This document shows positions 12,347-25,165 of a stretch of DNA of 64,000 nucleotides, piece after piece. A model generated the notes under the pieces. The model searched no databases. It was not told where the DNA came from and worked only from the letters and a program-made list of their open reading frames with translations. This DNA is from Pararge aegeria (lineage: Eukaryota > Arthropoda > Insecta > Lepidoptera > Nymphalidae), in the NCBI RefSeq assembly GCF_905163445.1, contig NC_053181.1:7130001-7194000 (forward strand), read 5' to 3'. Both the position numbers and the translations under genes were made by a program. Position 1 is the first letter of the stretch, and every line of letters starts with the position of its first letter.

Positions 12347-15300
12347 TATAATATAAAAATTATTTTCAATACTTCCGTTATTTAAAAAAAAGTAACGAGT
12401 AAACGATACAATCATTTTCAATGAGTATTAGTTTAGAAGTTTAGTTTTCAATGAGTTAATAACATAAATGAGTTTTTAGTATCTGTTATCTCTGCTTTTA
12501 TTTTTGTCAGGTATACAGGCGAAATAGCAAAGCTGGTTCAATAACATTTTAACCTCTGTGTGATGGATACTCTTAAAGAAATTTCAATTTCTCCGATAAT
12601 AATCTAATCACCTACACTTAAGACGTGTCAAGTGTTCTGTCTAAAGCATTTATCTTTTTTATCTAAAGTAGGGATTAAATGTTTTTGTAAGAACCAGGAA
12701 ATTTTGATACCATATATTTCTATCGATATAATGTGTTTAAACATATAAAAGTAATGTTTCTAAAATTAGGTGTATTAAATTTACTATAGAGTTCTTCCAA
12801 AGAATAAAAACATTTTATCAAATCAAACCAGGACTCTGTATGGTGGGATTCTCTATGAAATCTTAATCGGAGCGTTTTTGTGTGGGCCAATGGACTAGAT
12901 ACAATTTGGATTGTAATAAAGAATCAGGTCGTTTTATGGTTCTACTTTTCCATGGATTTCATGCATAGGTAACTACCTATCAACTGTTTTTAAGATATAA
13001 AGAATCTAGGTAATCCATTGTTACGTTTAAGTGGTTTTTAAAAGCAGAACCGCCTTTGAAATGGTAAGATTAACGTACTTAGTGTTTACCGTAGCTATAT
13101 TTAATACCGCGTCTTTGTGTGCCGCCATTGTCGTCCGTACAAAAGATGCGCTAAGCGTAACGGAAAAAAAATATGCAGCCAGGTGCAATACAGCGCGAGG
13201 CCGCGGCGGTTTTTCTTTCAAAACGCGTCTCGGACCAACTCATCGCAACCTAGTTTGCGTTTAATGCATCTCATTTATATACTTAAAACGGCCTATCATT
13301 GTCGCTTTCAATGGTTACTCTTAAACAGTGTGCTAAACTTTTAACACACTTCCTTCAAATACGATGATGTTATAACAATACCTTTATAATTGTTGCTGAA
13401 GGCTTGTATAGTAGGTATAGGTGCCTAAATCGGTCACGAGTTTGTAGCTTTTCGGGACTTAAAATCGATTAGTCAAGATGTCACTAGACAGAAAACTCAT
13501 TCAGACTTCTGACAAAGGGAGAACGAACACATTGTCACTTAGATATAGGTACCTGATGGTTTTTTTTCTTATATCCCTAAAGCACCTAATAAATAATTTT
13601 AAAAATCCAGTTTTAAAACAGCTGAATGAAATCAATATTTTCTTATTTCAAACAGTGACTAATATCGCCGCCGCGCCTCATCCCTCGCTTTCCCTATAAG
13701 ATGCTTCTTAATGCACCGAATTATTTCCAAACTCTATCTGGTATAAAAAGCTGTAGGTACCTAGTTTATTACTTAGTTGCTTGCATTCCTAGCTCTACAG
13801 ATTATTGCCAATGTGCGAGTCCTGCGAGTGCGACATCTATCTTAGCAGGACCTTGTTAGGTAAACATGGGTTAAAATATTGACTTAACATATAATTAGTG
13901 CATCCTAAACATATGAAATTAAGAACTCAATTAACGAGAGCTTTTTCTAGATTCGTTGACGTTGCACCACAATAGTCGACGAGCCCTGAGTCCTGACACA
14001 AACTAAGAAAGCCCGTGTAGCCCCTTAAGGTTCTATGAGGTAAACGTGAATTAAAACTTTGACTTTAGATAAAACTCCATTAAACTGTAGCATAGTCTGG
14101 ATTAAAGCACCCCATTAGTTGACGAGCATTCAATACAGTTACGTCGAGGCGTTGATGGTCCACTGTCTGCCTCATTAATATTCAAATGGCGGATAATTTT
14201 AACGACCTTCGTCATCCAAGGCTTAGTAAACCAACCAATAAGGTCGACCGCAATGTAACCATAACTTTTTGTCTACTGAGTTAAGGTTGCGCTTTTCACG
14301 CGTTGCTCGTTGGTTACTACCATTATGCTATTGCCCCCGTTTATTTATTTCATTGACTTACTTCTTAAAATCATATATTTCGGAATAATATAGTTTGTTT
14401 ATTTTAAAGAAAATTTTAGGCAATTTAGTCAATATATGATATTATTTAGGGTAAAAGTAGTAGTAATGTGGTAAATGGTCTAGTTACTTCACTTATCCAT
14501 TATTCAAGTAACTTTAGCATTTTTGATATATGTATAAAATACTCTTATTCTAAAAACTGATGTGACATTCTCTTTCCGTTCAAAACATCTGAAGTATCGC
14601 TTTCGGATATGTACCACACGTATTTAATGAAATAGCATGCGTTTTAGCAGTTCTCACGTACGAGAAGAAGCTACCAGTCAGCTTACTCTTTATGGATTAT
14701 ATCCGTGCCAATTAAGTTGTACAAAATAAGTATGACTATCAACTAGTTACTACACATAATTTTAGGCCTAGCCTGTTTAGTTTTTTTGAAATAGAAGCTA
14801 ATTACCCTAGCGTTAGAAAATAGATTTGAATTAGAAATTAAAATCATTAAATTATTAAGTTTGAACATTACTTGAAATTCCCATCTTATTCAGTCATTCT
14901 GTCAGTAAATATTTATTGGCAATAGGACCTAGTTGGCAACATTATAAAATTCTTTAGCGACAGTCTATACTCTGTGCGACAGTGCGGACTTTAAAAATGC
15001 TAAATCTCGATATGCTTTTGAATGAGCTATATAGTTTTGATATTATTAAATACAGATAATTCGTCAAACACAAATGTGATTTTTATCACCTTAATAGACA
15101 ATTTAACCCCATATGTCAAGTGCCTGTGCGCTCGACCTCATAATAATGTCCGCTGATGTCATCATGTTTTGCCATGCTTAATATGGCGAGGTAATTTACG
15201 AAGCGCTTAAAATAGAAAAACCAAGAAAATATTACTTAGTATATCTGCCCGTTTCTGCTCCCGTATTTACCTACTAATCGCATGTAGGTGATGTAGGTAC

Positions 15301-16248
15301 TTCCATATTAAATTATTATTAATTAACAAATACGCTTTGCCTTTATTATATTACTTGGTAATTCCAGGTAAAAATTATCCTGAGTAGATATATTTCAATT
15401 TCTGACTACCTTTTAGCCGTTAAGCATTTTTTTAATTTTAGTGAGACCTGCCCAAAAGCTTGCCAATCTGGAACTAATAATATGAAATGTTTCAGTATGT
15501 TTATTTGTTATCTACGTGCAGCTTAACTATCGCTGCGCTGATTTGAATGAAATTGTAGATATTTGATATATTGTATCCCGAAAAAGCATCTGGGTATCGT
15601 TCCAGCGGGCTTGCAAAAACAGCATTTGTTACATATGCTACGTCTTTAGAGCTAAACCGATTTCGGTGAAATTTTATATTGAGTTAGCTTGTATTCTGTA
15701 AACGAACGAGTATAAGATACTTTATATCCTGAAAGAAGAGATAATAAATGCTACCGGCGGGATCATAAACGCTAAAGAAGTCTCGCAAGAACTAGTGTAT
15801 AAAGTAAGCAAATAAGTAAATTCTAATTAACATGCCTTAGTATTTTTATCAATGCTAGTCAGCAGCCACGTAGTCTATAATTTATCGACATCTCATACTT
15901 AATGCATAAGTCTAAATGCAAATTCTGTAACAGATTAATGTACAATTACGTCTTTACACAACCTCTATGAAACCTGTCTAGAAGTTGCAAGTTAGCCACG
16001 CCTACATAATATAACGCATCATGAATCGATAAGTAGATACAATCTTTGATTATATCGTCTAGCAATCTTACTTTGATCCCATGCTTAAAGTGGAAAATCT
16101 ATGTTAGAATATTTTTTTTTACCTTACATAGGCGTGATCTTTGATCTATGTGTTTCGATATGTTAAGAAGTTATTGGCTACAAGGGGGAGCTACGAAGTT
16201 TATTTTTATTTTATATAACACATCATCTCGACAAGCGCGTCCCTACTA
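12347..16248. other. Gene-poor stretch with one CpG-rich island
   Basis: AT-rich sequence apart from 13050-13260, which is markedly richer in CG dinucleotides and holds a short open frame with a hydrophobic N-terminus (13061-13264; see findings). A second CG-rich spot lies at about 13665-13690. 15530-15790 looks like a decayed transposon end ('gctaaaccgatttcggtg'). I call no gene. Confidence 0.4.
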
Positions 16249-16435
16249 TACAGGGTATGCAGAGGGTATGCAGATGATATAAAATTAAGAAAATCTCCAG
16301 TACGAGTTATAAAAAACTTATGGATAGGCATTGTAAGGGTTATAAAAAGCCTACCCTTAAGTATTTACAACTCGTACTGGAGATTTTCTTCATTTTTCTC
16401 CCGCTAAGCACGCCACTGTTCGCCAGTGCTCTGAG
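16249..16435. mobile_element. Foldback MITE-like element
   Basis: Bases 16289-16388 form a long imperfect hairpin. Arms of about 40 bases each begin 'gaaaatctccagtacgagtt' and pair with the opposite end. It is bracketed by 'cagggtatgcag' on the left and 'gcacgccactg' on the right. The same architecture recurs at 23697-23850, and related edges occur at 21140-21290 and 22620-22680, so this is a mobile family without coding capacity. Confidence 0.7.
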
Positions 16436-17847
16436 AGTTGAAAAAGCTGAGAGAGAAGATACATTTTTATCCTTTCCCCGGGGATATAGTTGTCTTCTGC
16501 CCATGCTAGCCGTGACTGTGAGATTGATGTCAAGCGCTAGTCTATTACAGTTTAAAAAAAAACACTAGTGCGGAGTAGGTAAAAGTAAATAGGCGTTGTC
16601 CATCCCACTTGGAGAGCACATTAAGCTGTCGATACCATTATAAAAACTAATCAAACACAGCCAACCTAAATTGAAGCAGCGTGGAAGGCAGGTATACTTC
16701 TGTTATCTGATGACGTTGCAGTATTCGAGGTCTCTTACCGTCAAGTCGAGGTCTTCATCGGAATGATGTGTTACTTACATACTCGTATGTCGCAACATCG
16801 CATATTTCCATAGCAACGTCGCTAATTTCCTAAGGAAGCATGCTATGTTGCAACATATGAATTTAATCTCTTAGGGCCTCGCGCATATACGTGGCATAAC
16901 GTTTGAATAATTATGCAGTGTTTTGTCAGCTTTTGTCACAATAGGCGTGATGAAAAATTTTAAAAAGCTGCCCTTAGATATGCGAATGTATCTACATACA
17001 ATATCCAAAAAAATGTCTTTTTTTTGCAGGAATCAAAGATTTTGTTAGTATAAATGCAAATTTTATTTAAAAAAATTATTTCCCGCGAAAATCCTAACCG
17101 GATGTAATGGCTGTACTCGTGATGTCATAGGAAAATAAGAGCTTCAGTGAGTCCTTGTTCCCCAGCCAAAGATACTTGATTTTGGTGTTGATAACAAATA
17201 ACTAAGCAACTGATAGTTTGGAATCACAAAAAACTTGATCTACAAAAAGATTATAGAAGTTCAAGCGGTACAAAAGTATGTTTCTAAAGAAGAGACGTCG
17301 TAATCTTCAATTCGGCGTTCAACTGTCGTGGCAGTGCGCTAGATTTTGCAGTATTATTTATTGCACAAAAAATAGAATTTAAATAATAATATGTTTTTCA
17401 TAATACATTAACCATATATCATTAGATAAATTCAATATTGTAACGATTCTTTGTTAGCGTCATCGTGCCTTTTGAGAGCATCTTTGAAATGACAGAATGT
17501 GATGAAACATTGAATAGTTTAAAGAATAACCGCAGAGACTGTTTGAAGCAAATCCAAACTCCGGAGAATCGAATCATTTTACTTTTATTCGGAACTAATC
17601 ATCTCATTTTTCTATTTTCGTTACCTATCTGCCCGACGTAATGCCCACGCGCACTTTGCTTATCCGAATGTCGGTTTGAGAATTATATTGCGATGTACGA
17701 TTGTTCCCATTTTTCACCTGAAGAATTTTCGATGAAAACAACAACAACAAAATAATTTCATTTCATATGAACAATTTTAACCAATGTATTTTTCAACCGC
17801 AATCGGGTCGCGATTCTTATTCATACTTACCTAATAGAGGTCTAACG

Positions 17848-18165
17848 ATTTTTTGGCGCAACGGTGAGCGCTGTGGTTTTAAGTGGAAGGACCTGAGTTC
17901 GATCCCCGAATTTATTATTTTTAAATTGTTTCTGGTCTGGTCTAGTGGGAGGCTTCGACCGTGTCTATTTACCACCCAACCGACAAAGACGTGCCGCTAA
18001 TCGATTTAGCGTTCCGGTACAATGTCGCGTGGAAACCGTCGTGGCATTAAGGTGTGGACTTAAAATAACGACAATACCCCTAAAAGGATAGCCTGCAACC
18101 ATCTTAGACTGCATCATCACTTTCCAGCAGATGTTATTGCAGTCAAGGGCTACCACTCAAAACCT
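17848..18165 (+). repeat. SINE family A copy
   Basis: A nearly full copy: 'ttggcgcaacggtgagcgct' (box A region), 'gagttcgatcccc' (box B region), then 'ctggtctggtctagtggg', 'gccgctaatcgatttagcg' and the tail 'gatagcctgcaaccatctta'. This copy lacks the SINE B insert found at 2434, and so shows what the uninterrupted tail looks like. Confidence 0.8.
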
Positions 18166-18429
18166 ACCATTTATGTAGAAGTTCTATATAACGAACACTT
18201 GGCTCCTCGTAAATTAATAATTTAACCTCTGCCCTGATTCTCTATTGAATTATAATCGTAAAACTCTGTTGATCCACAATTCATGATAAAAAAATATTGT
18301 TATAATATCTTATAACCTACCTATTAGAGACGCCAGCTGCTATGCGATATTAATTTAGGTTAATGAATATGATGATGTCGTTGATATAATATGTTGATGA
18401 TACCTTCTTAGTGTAACTTACCAATACAA

Positions 18430-18656
18430 GCATCGCCATCTAGCCCTAGAGTAAGCGTAGCTTGTGTTACGGTTACTAAGATGACTGATGAATATTTTAA
18501 TGAATAATAAACATAAATACCTATAATATACAGATAAACACCCCTGAAAAACATGTTTGTTCATCACACAAACATTTTCCATTTGTGCGAATCGGATTCA
18601 CAGCCTTGGACTCGGAAAGCAGGGTCGCTGCCCACTGCGCTAATCGGCCGTCATAG
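18430..18656 (-). repeat. SINE family C copy
   Basis: Together with 47435-47642 this defines a third family. Shared blocks are 'atcgccatctagcccta', 'gatgactgatgaa', 'aaacattttcc', a box-B-like 'gaatcggattcacagccttg' and 'gggtcgctgcccactgcgc'. The tRNA-like head is at the right end, so the element points to the minus strand. Confidence 0.75.
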
Positions 18657-18682
18657 AATTGAATTGAATTGAATTTTATTGC
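18657..18682. repeat. (GAATT)n microsatellite
   Basis: Four to five tandem GAATT units followed by 'ttattgct', immediately beside the SINE C head. Confidence 0.8.
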
Positions 18683-19390
18683 TCTCTGATTACACATAAA
18701 AAGACAGTTGATTCAAAATTGTATACCCAGTCTGTATTTAGTGTCCTTGGGATTGAACATTCTGTATTTTTCCCATCATGTATTGTATAGAGTAGGTACG
18801 CGCCAGACGATTAACCCACGAAAAACCGGTATCAAAGAAACTCCGTCGCGATTCGGTTGGCGGTGCGTTCAGTGCACCGTTGTGCGTCATTGCAGTATTT
18901 CCCGTGACGACTTTGAAGGTTGTAACTTTTGACTAAACGATGCTTCAATACAAATTTGAGATAGTTCGCTTAGGTAACAAACTCCGACGAGTGGAACTCA
19001 TGGCTTAAGGTGTTCTCGAAGGCGCGCTTCAAAGTAAGGCAATCTGTCTGTCAAAGTTTTGTCCTGCAAAACTCGATTATATTTATTTATTATTAACTAT
19101 AGTCATATACAATATTTAAAATGAATTTAATTATATAACCTAACATAACAATGCAAAATTTGTGCGCACCCATTTTGAGAACTCTTCATTTTACGCGGAA
19201 CATAAAGGAAACGAGACAGTAAGAAGTTGACAGTAAAGGACATTGTTGGCGTGCAATGGCGGCCTTATTGCTGGAAGTAATCTCTTACAAGCAACCTTTG
19301 TAGATAGTACCTACAGCTAAAGAACGGGATAGTGACAAGAGCTTATACCAAAACGTATAGATACTAATATAATATATTATATATACATAA

Positions 19391-19560
19391 ACTAGCGGAC
19401 CCCAGCGCCATCTGTCGGGTATTTGTGAATCTAAACCATGCAAGGTGCCACCCAAACGCATACCAAAAAAATCATTCAAATCGATCCAGCCGTTTAGGTG
19501 TTCAATGACATACACACGCACACAAGAAATATATATATAAAGTTATATACACAAGTAGAT
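19391..19560 (-). mobile_element. Transposon end, Helitron-like, minus orientation
   Basis: It begins with CTAG ('aaactagcgg') followed by 'cagcgccatctgtcgg' and ends near 'acacaagaaatatatatata'. The block 'atcgatccagccgtttaggt' inside is typical of short lepidopteran elements of this kind. No autonomous gene is present. Class is an inference from the CTAG end. Confidence 0.4.
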
Positions 19561-20189
19561 TTTAATACCTAATACATATACAATAGTAGAGCAACAACTT
19601 AAAATACCGATTTTAACGATTTTATTTTGGACGCTCTAAAATATAAAAAAAATCATTTACTGAATAAAAGGATTGCTCGATCAGGTATTTTTTAAATACT
19701 TTATTGAACTAATTTTTATTTTAAGTGGTCCTATTAAAAATTTGCCAGATGGTTACATTTATATCTATGACGTCTAGACTCTGCTACTGGAGTGCTTATT
19801 TGGAATACGGGGCACTTAATTTGTTTTTTTTTTATCGAGCCCCCAAAGCCCGGTAAAGTCTTTCTTAAACCGTTGTCCCAATTGTCCAATACTCTGACAA
19901 AGACTTAGACTTAGACTATATCCTCAACACGAAGACGGATTCCCCGTTTTCTTACGTCATCCGGATGTAGGCTACATGGCCTCGGAGGTGTACGGACAAA
20001 TCACCGTCCCGGCGTCCGACCCATCCGCAATTTAACCTAAAATAAAGCGTCTTTATAATACTATACCTATCGAGTTATCTGTGACACAGTCTGAAAAAAA
20101 ACCGAAACTCTGCGCCAATAAGGTCACTTTTAGATAAAAAGTTCAAACCTACACTGTTATTACCATCATAATCCTATCAAGCTATTACC

Positions 20190-20405
20190 GACCCACTACG
20201 TGGCATCGGTCTACTCCCCAAAAGGGTTTTAGGTCGTAGTTCACCACGGTGGCCCAGTGCGGATTGATGGACTCCACACGCCTTTGAGAGCATTAAGAAG
20301 AACTCTCAGGCAGGTTTCCTCACGATCTTTTCCTTCACCGTTGAAGCACCAGCCCCCCAAAAGTAAAGCCGTAGTCCTATCAACTGGGCTCTCACCGCTT
20401 CACTG
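20190..20405 (-). repeat. SINE family B copy
   Basis: Reverse-oriented family B: 'ccgacccactacgtggcat', 'agtgcggattgatggactcc', 'cacgcctttgagagcatta' and 'ccttcaccgttgaagca' are the complements of the conserved blocks. The tRNA-like head is missing. Confidence 0.8.
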
Positions 20406-20789
20406 TTATAAGAAATCTTATTTTATTTTCTTCTGTTTCAGGTTGCTATTAACGAAGTTACTGGAAGGCTGAACGAGGACAGAGGTCATTATTTATCATA
20501 TTATAATAATAATATTTTTTTTTTCATAATTTTTATGATGCACTGATAGAATATTTTGCACTTTGCATTTAGCAGTCGCTCTCATAACATACTCCTTTCA
20601 AATCCTCAATCGATAATGGAGGAGGCGAGTGGCAATTACCTACATATTTAGTTTAAAACGCGTCGGTAGTTTGGTTTAACAATGTTTTTAAGCAATAAAT
20701 CGAAAAAAAATCAACAATGAATAAGAATCTTTAGTAAAGCAGAAGTTGTTGGGATTAATTGTCTTTTGAAATATATTTAAGAAGAAATC

Positions 20790-21085
20790 ATATCAGCCCA
20801 TTTCAGTCCGCTGCACTAAGACCTCTTCATTAGCACGCCATCTTTCTTTATTGCTGGTGAGCCGAATCCAGTTCTAACCTGCTGCCTTGACGATATCATC
20901 ACGCCAACAAGCTAGACGTCGGCCTATGCTTCTGAGTCCAGTGTCACTTGCCAATCTAGAATCACTCTGTTCCAACGCCTATCCCTCCTTCTACATAATT
21001 ATGTGGCCAACCCAGATCCATTTACCCGCCGCTGTTCAAAGACATCTCTGAGACTCCAGTTCAGTTTCTGATCTCTACGTTGAGA
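20790..21085 (-). repeat. Dispersed LINE-like fragment
   Basis: A non-AT-rich block with phrases such as 'cagtccgctgcactaagacc' and 'caagctagacgtcggcct' that recur in lepidopteran LINE pieces. No reading frame is preserved. Identity is tentative. Confidence 0.4.
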
Positions 21086-21139
21086 GCCCTATCAAATAGA
21101 AATAATCCTCATATTTAAGTATAGTAACTATATAATATT

Positions 21140-21290
21140 GGGCGTGCACTGGGTTTTTGACCAGGGTATGCATAAAGAAAGAAGGTGCGATAAAATGGAA
21201 AAATCCTTTGCATTTATGTAATGTACGCATATCATCAAAAAGTTTACGGTATGCAGTGCTTTTGTGCATGTATGGAGTGCCACTGAATTA
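21140..21290. repeat. MITE-like fragment related to the foldback family
   Basis: It has 'gggcgtgcactggg' and 'accagggtatgcat' at the left and 'gtgcatgtatggagtgccac' at the right. The right edge recurs at 22650-22678. These edges resemble the borders of the foldback elements at 16249 and 23697. Confidence 0.45.
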
Positions 21291-23153
21291 TTAGGTTAGT
21301 TAGGTAATAATTAGTAGATTAGTATCAGAAATAGCCAAACTTTGCTAAGGTAATTTATCTTTTGTTAGGTGGTACGTGATGTTAATTGTATATCAGTATT
21401 CGTAAGCCATTATTACAAAGGTTACTATAGCATACTTTTCTAAAACAGAGCCCACGACAAATTGACCATGTAGTCAAAGTCAAAAAGCTACGAGGGTTCC
21501 AAACGCGTCCTGGTCTAAGAAGAAGCCCACAACAAACTTAGCCGTTTGCTATTTTTTTGTTATCACCATCTCACATTGTCTTTTAAAACTTTTACAGAAG
21601 CAACCTGGTTAGAGCAATAAGTTACACCCAAGCATTTTGTCGTTGACGTAGTCCTAATTACTATAATAAGACTTCTCTATAAGCTTGCGTTCATAAAGTA
21701 GGTACGTTGTAGGTATAATTTACATAATCTTTTATAACTCTAAATATAGCCCTATTCCATTGTGATCGAAACGGTCTATAGGCTAAGATAGTACTATAGG
21801 CTTAATACAGTCATGTATAATTTCGAGATGTCGCTATCTGACGAAATGGGGTTACAAAATGTCGAACGTTCACAGACCCGGTATAGTTGTGGCCAACCAC
21901 ATGTCCTATACAGCCTACACTATAGCTAACCGGCGTCACGCGATTAACAACCCACGAGTAAATAATATAAAGGTGATAATCACGTGATCATTACGTTTGC
22001 CTGTCTCCGCAAATATTGTCTTATCGAGCGTTAAGTCACATGACTCTGCGACAATCAATTTTGATACGTATTTATATTTGCAAAGGGTTTAATTCGAACA
22101 ACTATCGCATGTTTAATACGTTAAGACTTGAGAGTAATTGCGATACGCTGGTTGGGTGGTGAACTGATACGGCCGTGAGAGAACTTATTAGGTCTTATTA
22201 GTTAAGTATATAACTATAATATCTACTTTGTCACACTATTGACCACAGCTTGTGACAGACCAATAGACAGATCTTGTATGAAAAGATAAAAATTTACGTC
22301 ACAAAACGCATTTTGCGCTTTAAACGCCAATATAAAGATACCGCGGGTTTCAGTAGAAACTTTGTATAAATATAAAACTTCTAACAATTTCTCTCATTAA
22401 CGTACATAAGCATCCAATGGCTATGTGCAAGGGCCTCGTATTTCTTAAGTGAGAGAATTAGACCCACCATGCTACTCCAATGTAGTTTGACGGGCTTTAA
22501 TGATTAATGAAGTGATAATAGAAAGGGCCGCTGGGTGGCTTCAAGTGCTCTGAGGCCAGCAAAAGCGTGCCGAATGCAGGAAGATGGCACTAATTGAAAA
22601 AAATCTTCCTCCATACGTAACATATATATCTTTACACTAGGCATTGTTTTTGTGCATGTATGAAGTGCACGCCACTGGAGGCAAGGTGATGGTTAACGCT
22701 AAATTCCTAACTAGCTTGTCTCTCTGCAAATTTCCTAACGGAAAACCTGTCTATTTTGACCAGACCCGGTACTCTGGACTTCGTGTACGTAGTCTATCAT
22801 GCTCACCACTTGATGAGTGAGGCAGTATGAGTGCCATTTAGTAAAGTAGCATTTATACATTTAATGTTATGGCTTAATGTTTTAATGCTTGAGTATCGAG
22901 TGTTGAATCAATGACACAAAAAGCATCACTTAGGTTCATTAAAATGATATCGAAATATGACGTCAGCGAACGAAAATGGGTAAAGATTATGACATGGATT
23001 CAGTGAAATGTAGTATTGAAATTTGGAACGGATATGTACTTACTACTCATCGTAGTCCGGATTCTTTTTGGTTTACAAATTATTATGAAATATTTTTATT
23101 CAGACTTATTAAGTTCAAACTTCACTCATTAAATATGCCATAACTATAATTAA
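21291..23153. other. Stretch without recognised genes
   Basis: Apart from the short MITE edge at 22620-22680 I see only unassigned AT-rich DNA; no open frame here has a domain or splice support. Confidence 0.4.
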
Positions 23154-23525
23154 CTAGCTGTTCCGCTTGACTTCGTCTGAATTTCTTTCAGCTTTTGAAA
23201 TGCCTACCGGAACTGTTTGATTTACCGGGCTTAGAAGTACCTACCATACCTATATATTTTCTCAGTCACTATGCTTTATTTAAGCTACCTCTGTGCTTTG
23301 CCTCATTTCGATTTTGCTGCTAAGTCGTGTATAAGTTACAATGATTATGTTTAGAAAACGCCGCGGTAAAAATCTCCTTGTGCTTTTCCGCAAGAAAAAC
23401 TGTCTGCCCCCAAGATTTGAGCTCTCTCTGTACCTTATTCCGTCACGATCCGTTCAGCGGTTCAGCCCTACGTAGATACCTAATAAAAAATTAAACAAAC
23501 AAACGCGACAAACTCTCGCATTTAT
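23154..23525 (-). mobile_element. Helitron-like element, minus orientation
   Basis: The left edge 'ctagctgttccgcttgactt' is the complement of a Helitron 3' terminus ending in CTAG after a GC-rich stretch. The right part ends 'acaaacgcgacaaactctcg', a phrase common at the other end of such elements. Exact 5' end not resolved; no coding capacity. Confidence 0.45.
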
Positions 23526-23680
23526 GTTATGAGAATGGATTAAGTCCCCAACATTAGAGTAACCTGGTGTATGCTCTAAATCCGTCTCTCCTATGAGAGA
23601 AGAGGCATATACCCAACGGTGGCACGTTAATAAGCTGTGGGTGATAAAATGGATTGAGTCCAGTCAGTGGCACACTAGAC

Positions 23681-23850
23681 ACACACACACACACAGGGTA
23701 TTCAGATGATTGATAATGAAGAAAATTTCCAGTACGAGTTTAAAAAACTTACTTTTTATAACTCTTACAAAGCCTATCCTTAAGTTTTTTTAAACTCGTA
23801 CAGGCGATTTTTTTTCATTTTTTATTATCTGTATGCACACCACTGAGTAC
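23681..23850. mobile_element. Second foldback MITE-like element beside a CA microsatellite
   Basis: A short (CA)n run (about 23681-23696) precedes 'cagggtattcagatgat'. Bases 23721-23816 fold into a hairpin whose arms start 'gaaaatttccagtacgagtt'; the sequence matches the element at 16289-16388. It ends in 'tatgcacaccactg'. Confidence 0.7.
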
Positions 23851-24960
23851 AGTGTTAATATTATCTACTTTGATATGTACTTAATATATAAAAACTTAAA
23901 TTATCTTCTCAAAATATGTTAGTACTTATGAATAAATTATGAGTTCCCGATTTGGTTTTAACACCTTGTGATGTGGGCATCAGCTGGCGCTAAGGCGGCA
24001 TATCGCAGGCGTTGCCATCCAGATGTGATCAGATGAACACATTTTCTCGGTCACACCTGCCTTTCATTCGTGATCGAAGTTTTTGTTGAATATGCAACGC
24101 TATACGCCACTTATCACATACCTAATCATTTGCATAAAGTATTAACAGCCACATATAAACTTACTTATTTAACAGTAGGTAGCGTTTGATTTTAGTTATA
24201 ATTTCAGCCCTAACTAAATGTACCTCATGACTTGACCTGATTTTATTTGTAGGTGTAGGTCTGTGCATATCAACGTGTATGTGTGTAAATTAAAGTTTTA
24301 GTAGTGACCTTTTTCTACCTACTAAATGTAAAAAAATTGTACATTTAATATGGAGATATACTTTGAAATACCATTCTTTGGTCAGGTACCAGCTTTGGAT
24401 TAAAGCCAAATACTTATGCGTCTGAAGGCAGTAGGTTTAACTAGGTATCTTTCTGTAACTTATCTAACTATTCTAAGGTAGTAGCTAACTATAATTAATG
24501 TCTACACCGTAGTTTATTAACGAAACACTACATTCTCTGACCAGTTATCTAATCTTATCTGTAGAGGCTCCCCGATATTGTTGCGACGCGACGCGACGGA
24601 GAGATCTTTTATTGTCTGCTCTTTGTTCCAAGCTAATAAGAAACAAAATATTATCTATGCTTTATCAAGTACTCGCTTCTGCCCGTGACATCGTTTGCGA
24701 AGACAGAACTGGGTCCGTAGAGAAATAAAAAACGCTTTGTTTAAAGTTCATTCACGCGGTATTCAGCTACATTTATTCCTTTAGAACGTTTTGAATTTTT
24801 TTCCATGAAATGTTATTCAGCTCATTAACAACTTCAAATTTAAATTTCGAAATCTCTGGAATCACAGGAATAACAAATGCATATTTGTTTTTAATATTCT
24901 TAGCTTTAGCATAATAGAAACGTTTTTGCACAAATCTGTTTATTTTTTTATTTTTTATGT
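23851..24960. other. Stretch without recognised genes
   Basis: No feature recognised. The minus-strand open frame at 24773-25006 starts inside a LINE 3' fragment and is lysine/asparagine-rich from base composition, so I do not call it a gene. Confidence 0.4.
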
Positions 24961-25165
24961 TGCATTTCATCATAATCAATGGCCTATAATTCCACTGCTC
25001 TTCCAAGGGCCCTGGCCTTCGCCCCTAATCACCATGCTGAGCAGACATGCTTGTGATTGCAGTAGATGGTAAAAGTAGTTGCTGCCCGTTCTCACTCGAA
25101 GGCAGAGATATGGTGACTGATGGTGTTCTGCCGTCACCACCGGCGGAGTCCCTGTATGTGCTATA
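24961..25165 (-). repeat. LINE 3' fragment
   Basis: On the minus strand it reads through 'gggactccgccggtggtgac', then 'ctctgccttcgagtgagaac' and ends with 'cagtggaattataggccatt' and 'gattatgatg'. This kind of end ('cagcagtgg...gatgatgatg') is typical for lepidopteran LINE 3' tails. Confidence 0.55.

Noticed and set aside
13478..13699. Plus-strand 73-residue frame before a CG-rich spot
   Set aside because: No splice border, domain or coding bias; probably chance.
19285..19521. Minus-strand 78-residue frame
   Set aside because: It overlaps the Helitron-like end at 19391-19560; the repeat explains it.
24773..25006. Minus-strand 77-residue frame rich in Lys and Asn
   Set aside because: It starts in a LINE 3' tail and its composition is that of translated AT-rich DNA.
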